From assembly GCA_965250265.1 (NCBI GenBank), contig CBDFNO010000009.1:186001-250000 (forward strand): 64,000 nt of DNA, in the 5' to 3' direction. Below the pieces are notes generated by a model. The model was not told the DNA's origin. It made no database searches and saw nothing but the letters and a program-made list of their open reading frames with translations. The translations under genes were made by a program, and so were the position numbers. Positions 52,801 through 58,974 of this stretch are shown piece after piece. Numbering within the stretch: the first letter of the stretch is position 1; every line of letters begins with the position of its first letter. Origin of the DNA: PRS1 sp965250265 (GTDB lineage Bacteria; Bacteroidota; Bacteroidia; Flavobacteriales; Flavobacteriaceae).

Positions 52801-54800
52801 CAATAACCAGTGAATGGGTGCGTACTGAGGCGGTAGAGGGGAAAGAGCGAAATATATTAATTCCAGTCCTCATAGAAGATGTCAAAATCCCACTCGCTTT
52901 TAAAAGACATCAAACAGCGAATTTGATTAATTGGAATAAAAAAAATACCGATACTGTATTTAAACGACTTGTTAGTGATATTCGATTAATTATCCCAGAA
53001 GGCAATCTTAAATCAGACGAAGATACAGCCTCAAATGTTAATATATTTATTTCCTATGCTCATGCGGATGCCCGTTTTCTAGAAGAACTGCGCATCTATT
53101 TAAAGCCATTGCTTCGAAGTGAAACAATTAATATATATGATGATACTAAGATCGAGCCTGGTGAGGATTTTAAAAAAAATACAAAAACCAACTTGCACAA
53201 TGCTGATATTATCCTATTGTTAGTTAGTCCTGATTTTTTGGCATCTGATTATTTAATTGATAAGGAAATGGTACCTGCTTTGGAGCGACAACGTCTGCAA
53301 GAAACGATTGTTGTGCCAGTGATATTGAGACCTTGTTTGTGGCAACATTCAGATTTGAAGAATTTACAAGCCTTACCGAGTGGTGCAAAACCATTAAATA
53401 GTTGGGATGATGAATCTAGTGCATATAGTAATGTTGTCAGAGGATTATATAAAATTATTAATATAGTAAAGAAAAAGCGAATTAATCTAACAAAAAATAA
53501 AGAACAGCGACTAAAGAAAGAGGAAAAAGAACTACGATTGAAGGAGGAAATGGAGCAAGAAAAAAACAACCTCTTAGAAGAACTCAAAAAAAATAAAAAA
53601 ATTCAACAACAACAGGCTAAGGAAACTTTTGATCGTTCCAAACCGCACTTAAAAATTGGTACTATTGGACACGTAGATCACGGTAAAACTACATTGACTG
53701 CTGCTATTACCACGGTATTGGCTAATGCAGGACTCTCTGAAGAAAGAAGTTTCGATTCTATCGATAACGCACCTGAAGAAAAAGAAAGAGGTATAACTAT
53801 CAATACTGCAGACGTAGAATATTCAACGGCTAACCGTCACTACGAGCACGTGGATTATCCTGGTCACGCGGATTATGTGAAGAGCATGGTTACTGGTGTC
53901 GCTCAGATGGACGGTGCAATTTTGGTGGTTGCCGCCACAGATGGTCCAATGCCACAAACTCGTGAGCACATCTTGTTAGGACGTCAGGTTGGTATTCCAA
54001 GAATGGTCGTCTTCTTGAATAAAGTGGACATGATAGATGATGATGAGCTTTTGGAGCTTGTTGAAATGGAAATAAGAGAATTGCTTTCAATTTATGGGTA
54101 TGATGGAGACAATGGGCCTGTAATAGCTGGTTCTGCATTGGGTGCACTTAATGGTGAGCAAAAATGGGTTGATACCGTAATGGAATTAATGGAAGCTGTT
54201 GATTCATGGATCGAATTACCAGCAAGAGAGGTTGATAAACCATTCTTAATGCCGGTAGAAGATGTATTCTCAATTACCGGTCGTGGTACTGTAGTTACCG
54301 GGCGTATTGAAACCGGAGTTGCCAATACGGGAGACGCTGTTGATATTATAGGAATGGGCGCTGAGAAGTTAAGTAGTACAGTAACTGGTGTTGAAATGTT
54401 CCGTAAAATATTGGACAGAGGTGAAGCGGGCGATAATGTTGGTATCCTTTTTAAAGGAATCGAAAAGTCTGACATCAAAAGAGGAATGGTGATCTGTAAG
54501 CCAGGTTCTGTTATGCCCCACGCTAAATTTGAAGCTGAAGTGTATATCCTTAATAAAGAAGAAGGAGGTCGTCATAAACCTTTCCAGAATAATTATCGTC
54601 CACAATTCTATGTGAGAACTACAGACATAACAGGAACAATTAATTTACCTGACGGTGTGGAACTGGTAATGCCGGGAGATAACCTTACTATTAGGGTAGA
54701 TTTGTTACAGCCTATTGCCCTAAGTGTTGGACTTCGTTTTGCTATCCGTGAAGGTGGTACAACTATTGGTGCTGGACAAGTGACTGAAATTCTAGACTAA
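49791..54800 (+). CDS. Trypsin / pseudo-caspase / LRR / TIR-TIR / coiled-coil / EF-Tu fusion protein
   Basis: 1669 residues. 1-250: helical region typical of the operon (SPLPWFNIDLLHKLYINIFE). 255-450: trypsin-like protease, triad His288 (ITANHLI), Asp335 (DLDFTIVKI), Ser405 (RGSSGSPVF), all present. 463-700: caspase-like fold (LYCILVGNNEYHAKKIYPLR), but His is Tyr540 (YYAGYGG) and Cys is Gly596 (LDCGYKA), so catalytically dead. About 750-820: short LRR (LTEVPSNIFEIKQLKHLDLS). 942-1075: TIR 1 with putative NADase Glu1013 (SEWVRTE). 1083-1215: TIR 2, candidate Glu1159. 1229-1275: coiled coil. 1276-1669: complete EF-Tu. ATG 49791 overlaps the VWA gene. A combined sensor-protease-NADase is inferred. 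Confidence 0.92.
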   Translation: MNNDLLKISTGMSLEDEERKERMDALALYVSPLPWFNIDLLHKLYINIFEKYFKKDLDEDGQHSFEMRSITCADFIRSSDVIRIDYNAFELEKNKRELLREEITKERKAHIEIGQFMIAYSESNHHHFLSPRYREVLNIEGLIIIDPSSAVSEIISRISNQLDQNSDTNQTAQTAEYYLKSINKQTRDPGIIEIKKYLEATKEWAEGNTEKALQKYKSLKDGFTSDTKTITVKLPQLVQKEIQANYEKLNKQAIIDMIERGICLVRVNKGPIGNGILLNGGFLITANHLIKSIEDANDTIVSFRNRKRVKDYKYYQEYELDPSGFFITMSHDDLDFTIVKIKDHPTQTLSHIPVPVLIEKEVIPVKNVIAFQMRGQESPKIGEGSIMDTSLISFRHDILLDRGSSGSPVFNQKGEIFGMTVRRNRSYKEGFLAKAIRIDRIKAELNALGMDINNLSAQVKSSDLYCILVGNNEYHAKKIYPLRGAINDARRMRHFIQSNLSYASLKLIQNGSKQEIMQAFERVKKELKDGDTLLFYYAGYGGKEEGYFEKQTKFIATNDTLSNQKETNRLSHFELQHLYQQCFEKDIQLVSILDCGYKANSSRDTSETTYYRSLSKVLKKRSEKSIIYDEKFRPGEVLNNNLISLLVAKEDEEVLERVTGGIFMDRFLKNQSGLNLDVLTKSSNLNSRLKRGEINLHNLEKDLNAHNLENIEALQSMEIFSYPNDDREIVLFKKQFLFGDQLVERRIANAEDELDLSCIGLTEVPSNIFEIKQLKHLDLSDNTIQGGFSSLLVRENENTPWDRAFKRLNKILILNVENNPIFRIEELALLVMICKDVKYTDAILDKKENEFLKDLKSVVPILFKKVNEKNYEGIIDILNNRSQLPNSKVILEMIQSKSMGVEQLLKLLQLVYEAYGMLTKKRIKAIINKILKLDTDDKKTNSDVFISYAREDKDYAQNIAQALEKEGFDVWWDVEIPTGQNFDSVIQKAIAASKCVVVLWSNHSITSEWVRTEAVEGKERNILIPVLIEDVKIPLAFKRHQTANLINWNKKNTDTVFKRLVSDIRLIIPEGNLKSDEDTASNVNIFISYAHADARFLEELRIYLKPLLRSETINIYDDTKIEPGEDFKKNTKTNLHNADIILLLVSPDFLASDYLIDKEMVPALERQRLQETIVVPVILRPCLWQHSDLKNLQALPSGAKPLNSWDDESSAYSNVVRGLYKIINIVKKKRINLTKNKEQRLKKEEKELRLKEEMEQEKNNLLEELKKNKKIQQQQAKETFDRSKPHLKIGTIGHVDHGKTTLTAAITTVLANAGLSEERSFDSIDNAPEEKERGITINTADVEYSTANRHYEHVDYPGHADYVKSMVTGVAQMDGAILVVAATDGPMPQTREHILLGRQVGIPRMVVFLNKVDMIDDDELLELVEMEIRELLSIYGYDGDNGPVIAGSALGALNGEQKWVDTVMELMEAVDSWIELPAREVDKPFLMPVEDVFSITGRGTVVTGRIETGVANTGDAVDIIGMGAEKLSSTVTGVEMFRKILDRGEAGDNVGILFKGIEKSDIKRGMVICKPGSVMPHAKFEAEVYILNKEEGGRHKPFQNNYRPQFYVRTTDITGTINLPDGVELVMPGDNLTIRVDLLQPIALSVGLRFAIREGGTTIGAGQVTEILD
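53616..54797 (+). other. EF-Tu domain of the 1669-residue fusion
   Basis: Residues 1276-1669 (394) equal a whole flavobacterial EF-Tu without its Met: AKETFDRSKPHLKIG follows directly after the CAA/CAG Gln run, so the old ATG codon is now CAG. GTPase motifs are intact: GHVDHGKT, Thr61, PGHADY with His84, NKVDM, GSAL. By alignment to E. coli numbering (domain residue 1 = Ser1 of mature EF-Tu), His66 of the aminoacyl pocket is Asp, Asn90 near the tRNA 5' end is Ser, and Cys81 is Tyr. The Gly59-Ile60 bond and the Thr382 equivalent remain. Codons here (CGT, GGT, CAC) look tuf-like and differ from the AGA-rich upstream part, suggesting capture of a highly expressed tuf gene. Confidence 0.93.
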
Positions 54801-54888
54801 TCATACAAAAAAGTTCTACGAAATCCTATCTAACAAAATGCCTGAATGGCAAAAGTGGAAAGATAGACTTGAACAAAAATTATCATAA
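54796..54888 (+). pseudogene. Remnant of a C-terminal coding end after the EF-Tu fusion
   Basis: Beginning in the +1 frame at the EF-Tu stop, codons for KKFYEILSNKMPEWQKWKDR, then LEQKLS, run to TAA 54886-54888. No start codon except an internal ATG (54838, a 16-residue product). The sequence looks like the helical end of another protein, perhaps the former C-terminus of the TIR protein displaced when EF-Tu was joined, or of a lost neighbour. Speculative. Confidence 0.35.
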
Positions 54889-54908
54889 TGAAAACATAAA
54901 AGAAACTA

Positions 54909-54980
54909 AACACAACAATATGTATAGTACATAGCTACCCTGCGGGATAGCTACGACACCATACACAAACTGTTAAACGA
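54909..54980. repeat. Cassette-site-like hairpin, site J
   Basis: CACAACAATATGTATAGTAC, then ATAGCTACCCTGCGGGATAG, then CTACGACACCATACACAAAC. The inner TAGCTACCC/GGGATAGCTA stem is almost perfect and the outer GTATAGTAC/GACACCATAC arms continue it imperfectly. ACAACAATATGTATA corresponds to the CAACGTGTATA core of the other sites. It lies between the conflict operon and the P1 peptidase gene. Confidence 0.55.
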
Positions 54981-55043
54981 AACCACTTTTTTAGTTAACC
55001 TGTATTTTCTTTATATTTAGGTGCTACTAATTCCACTTAAAAA

Positions 55044-56180
55044 ATGAATCCTTATAAACTTTTATTAATTGTAATACTAATAATCGGCATGAATGTATAT
55101 TCTCAAAATAAAAGACTTAGAGATTATGGCATTGAAATAGGTGTGTTAAAAATAGGAAAGGATAATGCTATTACCGATGTTACGGGTGTTAAAGTTGGGC
55201 ATGAAACTATTATTGAAGGCGATAATGTTAGAACAGGAGTAACAGCAATAATACCACATCAAGGAAATGTGTTTCAAAATAAAGTGCCTGCTGCCATTTA
55301 TATTGGTAATGGGTTTGGCAAGCTCGCAGGTTATAGTCAGGTTAAGGAATTAGGAAATATTGAAACACCAATAATTTTAACCAATACATTAAGCGTTCCT
55401 GCGGCATCTGATGCCTTAATAACTTACACTATTGAACAACCGGTAAATAAAGATGTACGCTCTGTGAATTCGGTTGTAGGCGAAACAAACGATGGTTGGC
55501 TAAACGATATTAGAGGAAGGCATGTAAAACAGGAACATGTGCTAAATGCGATCCAAAATGCAGAAAGCGGTGTAACCGAAGGAAACGTCGGTGCAGGAAC
55601 AGGAACTATTTGTTTTGGCTATAAAGGAGGTATCGGAACATCTTCCAGAGTAATCCCTAAATCTTTGGGAGGCTATACTGTGGGTGTTTTAGTGCAAACT
55701 AATTTTGGTGGTGTTCTCGAAATTAATGGCGTACCAATAGCAAAAGAGTTAAATAAATATCCATATAGAGATAAGATCTTAAATGATGCCGATGGTTCCT
55801 GTATGATTGTTGTAATTACCGATGCACCTTTGGGTTCGAGAAACTTGGAGCGATTAGCCAAAAGAGCAATTATGGGATTGGCAAAAACAGGAGGAATAGC
55901 ATCTAACGGTAGTGGTGATTATGTAATTGCGCTTTCTACAGCAAAAGAAAATTTAATTCCTTATTCGTCCGAATCTGTATTTAATGAGAAAAAGGAATTA
56001 CGAAATGCTGAAATATCTCCACTATTTCTTGCAACTATTGAGGCAACCGAAGAGGCTATTTTAAATTCTTTATTTGCTGCTGAAACAATGATTGGGAGAG
56101 ATGGTCATACCATAGAGTCTTTGCCTATTAACAAGGTTATAGAGATTATGAAAAAATATAATAAAATAGTAAAGAATTAA
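55044..56180 (+). CDS. P1-family (S58/DmpA) peptidase
   Basis: 378 residues with a signal peptide (MNPYKLLLIVILIIGMNVYS). An Ntn-type autocatalytic aminopeptidase/D-amino-acid esterase: ITDVTGVKVGHETIIEGDNV, TAIIPHQGNVFQNKVPAAIY and GNVGAGTGTICFGYKGGIGT. The nucleophile is expected within the central Gly-Ser/Thr region before the beta chain; in this copy the segment GGYTVGVLVQTNFGG follows. The C-terminal SNGSGDYVIALSTAKENLIP is also typical. It is a single gene bounded by site J and the right repeat copy, so it too is cassette-like. Confidence 0.93.
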   Translation: MNPYKLLLIVILIIGMNVYSQNKRLRDYGIEIGVLKIGKDNAITDVTGVKVGHETIIEGDNVRTGVTAIIPHQGNVFQNKVPAAIYIGNGFGKLAGYSQVKELGNIETPIILTNTLSVPAASDALITYTIEQPVNKDVRSVNSVVGETNDGWLNDIRGRHVKQEHVLNAIQNAESGVTEGNVGAGTGTICFGYKGGIGTSSRVIPKSLGGYTVGVLVQTNFGGVLEINGVPIAKELNKYPYRDKILNDADGSCMIVVITDAPLGSRNLERLAKRAIMGLAKTGGIASNGSGDYVIALSTAKENLIPYSSESVFNEKKELRNAEISPLFLATIEATEEAILNSLFAAETMIGRDGHTIESLPINKVIEIMKKYNKIVKN

Positions 56181-56320
56181 TATGATTAAGGAAAGCAGTT
56201 GAAGCTAACTTGACTTAATATGTTTTGAATAAAAGATTTTCAATACTATTGAAATTAAAAATAAAATCAACTAACTTCGTTAACGTTGTATATAAACCAT
56301 TAAAACAGTTGATATACTTA

Positions 56321-57209
56321 AGTTAGCAACAATAACCTCAACCTCAACCCTGCGAAAATGCAGGGTATCGGCACGGATACGCAAAACAAAAACCGCCTGA
56401 ATAGGCTATTTTTTAATGTTTCGCTAATTGTTGCTAACGTTCGCCGTGTAACAAAAAAATAGCCCTTGCAACTGCTATGCAGTTGACTTAAATTTAAACC
56501 CTTTATTATGAGTTTATTTAATATACCAAAATTCGACTTTCCAAAATTAAATCCTGAATTAACATTAGATTTAAGAGACCCTGACGAAATAACTAAAGAA
56601 ATATTAGAGTTCTTAAGACAAACGACAATAGAACAATCTAAAACATCTATAAGACAATTCCAGCAAACCTGTTATTAACCATATCTACAATAATTATTGG
56701 TGTAATTGCTTTAACTCCTTTATTCACTGACCAAAATAAAACTCATAATAATATTCATAATGAGCAAATATCAAAACTAATAAAGCTACAAGAACAAAAC
56801 ACCATATTAATATCTGAATTGTCATCCAATTTGAACGACCTGAATCATCAAGTGCAAACTTTGGAGAAACAAATTCAAGAAACTTCCAAAAATTAAATTT
56901 ATTCATCATTAATATTTATTTAGGTTATTGCGTGATTGACATGGTTTCGTGAATGTCAATAACACCTGTACTTTCTTTTACTATTTACTATGTTTTAAAA
57001 AGATGTTCATTACTAATAGTTTTATTTATTAAGAACAGTGCTTTTATGGATTTTAAAAAAAATTACTATATTACTGTTGCTAACACTGTGTATAATTAAT
57101 TGCTACGCAATTGGGCTATTATTTTGTTTTTCGCTTACTTGTTCTCGGTATTTTAAAACAAGTTTTAAATCCCTACACAAACGCAAAAAATCATACACGG
57201 CGAACGTTA
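56321..57209. repeat. 889-bp inverted repeat, right copy
   Basis: Reverse complement of 30998-31887 apart from one base in an A run. The outermost shared bases are AGTTAGCAAC (left) and CGAACGTTA (right), both parts of the cassette-type site motif. Just outside the repeat, ACGTTGTATATAAACC at 56284-56299 is a further site-like sequence. With the left copy it forms the arms of an invertible 24.4-kb segment. Confidence 0.9.
56508..56896 (+). pseudogene. Coiled-coil membrane protein, frameshifted (right copy)
   Basis: Same gene and same lesion as minus strand 31312-31700. ATG 56508 gives MSLFNIPKFDFPKLNPELTL and stops after QTCY. A one-base shift near 56650 restores the frame to a membrane helix (LLLTISTIIIGVIALTPLFT) and a coiled coil ending QETSKN at TAA 56894-56896. 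If the short first frame is translated it yields a 56-residue amphipathic acidic peptide. Confidence 0.65.
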
Positions 57210-57321
57210 ACGAAAGCTATAATATTTATAATCATTTCACTTTTTTAAAATATTTTCAAAAAAATCTTCGATAGCCTGTAATAATAGTTAACTTCTACCA
57301 CTAATCTTAAAAAAACAATTA
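56897..57321. other. Non-coding part of right repeat and leader of the sigma-factor operon
   Basis: 425 bp. The first 313 bp belong to the inverted repeat, including GTTATTGCGTGATTGACATG and its fold-back partner around 56923-56964, possibly a terminator for the coiled-coil gene. The last 110 bp precede the sigma factor and are AT-rich. I see no clear -7 box. Confidence 0.4.
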
Positions 57322-57816
57322 TTGAGTAGCGATTTTTATACATCATCAATTTTACCCTATTCCGGAATAATCATAAAAATATGTAGGGCATATACTGATT
57401 CGCAAGAGGATTTCGAAGATTACTATCAAGAGGTGTGTTTGCAAATTTGGAGAAGTCGAGATAGTTTTCGTGGTGACTCTAAATGGTCGACTTGGATATA
57501 TCGTTTGTCTTTGAATATATGTTTGACCTTGATTAAGAAAAAGAAAAGAAATCGTCAACATTCTATTTCAGATTATACGTTGCCTAATATTGCAACTGAA
57601 GATAATCTAGCATTTTCAGACGAATCTCTTAATTTGTTATATGATGCTATCAGGAAATTGTCTGAAATAGATAGAGCTGTTATTTTATTGTATCTGGAAG
57701 AAAAACCAAACAAGGAAATTGCTGAAATAATTGGTACAACACCTAACAATATTGGTGTTCGAATTAATAGAATAAAAGAACGATTAAAAAAATTATTAGA
57801 TGGAAAAGTCAATTGA
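57322..57816 (+). CDS. ECF-type RNA polymerase sigma factor
   Basis: 164 residues with a TTG start (57322; no ATG is available upstream of region 2). Region 2: FEDYYQEVCLQIWRSRDSFR, SKWSTWIYRLSLNICLTLIK; region 4: IRKLSEIDRAVILLYLEEKP, NKEIAEIIGTTPNNIGVRIN. It resembles the sigma-70 family factors of Bacteroidota that are partnered by an unusual membrane protein rather than a FecR anti-sigma factor. It overlaps the next gene by 17 bp. Confidence 0.93.
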   Translation: MSSDFYTSSILPYSGIIIKICRAYTDSQEDFEDYYQEVCLQIWRSRDSFRGDSKWSTWIYRLSLNICLTLIKKKKRNRQHSISDYTLPNIATEDNLAFSDESLNLLYDAIRKLSEIDRAVILLYLEEKPNKEIAEIIGTTPNNIGVRINRIKERLKKLLDGKVN

Positions 57817-58444
57817 ATCAATTTGGAAAGAAGGGTTTTTAGAAAGTGATGCATTAGTTGCTCCAAAACTAAATAACCTTTACAATCAAAAATCGATACA
57901 TATTATAGATAAATTTAAAAGAATGTTTAAAATAAATTTGAATGCTCTTGTTGCGTTTTCATTTTTTGTATTAGTTGCTTCTTTTTTCGCAAAAATCCCT
58001 GTTTTAGGAGTGATGATGTTTATATTATTAAATGTTATAGTTCTTGTTAATAAAAAGCTATTTAAAGGATTAAATAAAATTGATAAGAACGTAAGCAGCT
58101 ATCTATACCTTAAATCTTTTGATAACTGGATGAAAGAACAAATTTTGATTAATATGAAAATGTCTAGATATATTTATCCTTATATCTTTCTTGCAATGAT
58201 TTTTGGGTTTAGATTTTCAAGCGATTTTCAGGAAACTTTAAGCAGAATATTAGGAACTCATCAAATATATTATATATATGGCATACCTGTTTATTGGGTG
58301 CTTACAATGTTGATAATTGTGATATTGTTAGCAATCTTTGGAGGACGGATTTACAAGTGGGATTTGAATTTGGTTTATGGCCGCATATTAAAAAGGCTAG
58401 ATGAAACTTTAGCAGATATGGAAGAGTTAAGAGCTTCAAATTAA
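57800..58444 (+). CDS. Membrane protein coupled to the sigma factor (putative anti-sigma)
   Basis: 214 residues. A short cytosolic N-terminus (IESIWKEGFLESDALVAPKL) is followed by four hydrophobic segments (about 48-63, 68-85, 128-147 and 162-180) and an acidic helical end (RILKRLDETLADMEELRASN). It begins inside the end of the sigma gene, so translation is coupled. This is the arrangement of small sigma/membrane-regulator pairs in Flavobacteriia. An anti-sigma role is inferred from position alone. Confidence 0.75.
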   Translation: MEKSIESIWKEGFLESDALVAPKLNNLYNQKSIHIIDKFKRMFKINLNALVAFSFFVLVASFFAKIPVLGVMMFILLNVIVLVNKKLFKGLNKIDKNVSSYLYLKSFDNWMKEQILINMKMSRYIYPYIFLAMIFGFRFSSDFQETLSRILGTHQIYYIYGIPVYWVLTMLIIVILLAIFGGRIYKWDLNLVYGRILKRLDETLADMEELRASN

Positions 58445-58507
58445 AAAAAACAAATAGAGAGTGTAATAATTTAAATATTAAGCCACTAACTAATTAAAAC
58501 GTATATA

Positions 58508-58960
58508 ATGACAATAAATAATACTATAATTTTTTTCGAAAATTTATTAAAAAGGACAGATAAAAAATCTGAAATAAAGGTTTATAAAGATTTTATAACA
58601 ATTCTTTCTAATTTAAAAGATAGAGAGTTAACTGAACAGCAATATCATTCTATAGAAAATGAGCTTGACAGTTTAAAGTTAAAATCTAACCCAAATAAAA
58701 AGAAAAGATACTTTAGCAAACAACTCAACGAATTCAAAACGTATTTGAAGGATGAATTTTCTCTTATTTCAGAAGGGTATTATACAACTATTGGAATAGG
58801 CATAGGAATGAGCTTGGGAGTTGCTATAGGTGCAAGCTTTGGTGAATCTACAGGTATAGCACTTGGTATTTCGTTTGGTATGATAATCGGACTAGTAATT
58901 GGTCGCAAAAAGGACTCGGAAGCTGAAAAGCAAGGTCGCGTTTTAAAAACGAAACTCTAA
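58508..58960 (+). CDS. Small protein with glycine-zipper membrane segment
   Basis: 150 residues. The N-terminal 90 are a charged helical domain (NTIIFFENLLKRTDKKSEIK). Residues about 98-140 form two membrane helices rich in regularly spaced Gly (TIGIGIGMSLGVAIGASFGE; IALGISFGMIIGLVIGRKKD), a glycine-zipper pattern found in pore-forming or oligomerising membrane proteins. It is third in the sigma-factor operon after a 63-bp gap. Function unknown. Confidence 0.7.
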   Translation: MTINNTIIFFENLLKRTDKKSEIKVYKDFITILSNLKDRELTEQQYHSIENELDSLKLKSNPNKKKRYFSKQLNEFKTYLKDEFSLISEGYYTTIGIGIGMSLGVAIGASFGESTGIALGISFGMIIGLVIGRKKDSEAEKQGRVLKTKL

Positions 58961-58974
58961 TAAGATTTTTGTTT

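Noticed and set aside
53616..54800. A separate, free-standing tuf gene
   Set aside because: There is no start codon at the EF-Tu N-terminus (CAG instead of ATG), no stop upstream in frame and no promoter box. The frame is continuous with the TIR part.
30998..57209. A composite transposon bounded by IS elements
   Set aside because: The repeats have no transposase, terminal IS inverted repeats or target duplications that I can see, and the enclosed DNA includes core genes such as ffs.
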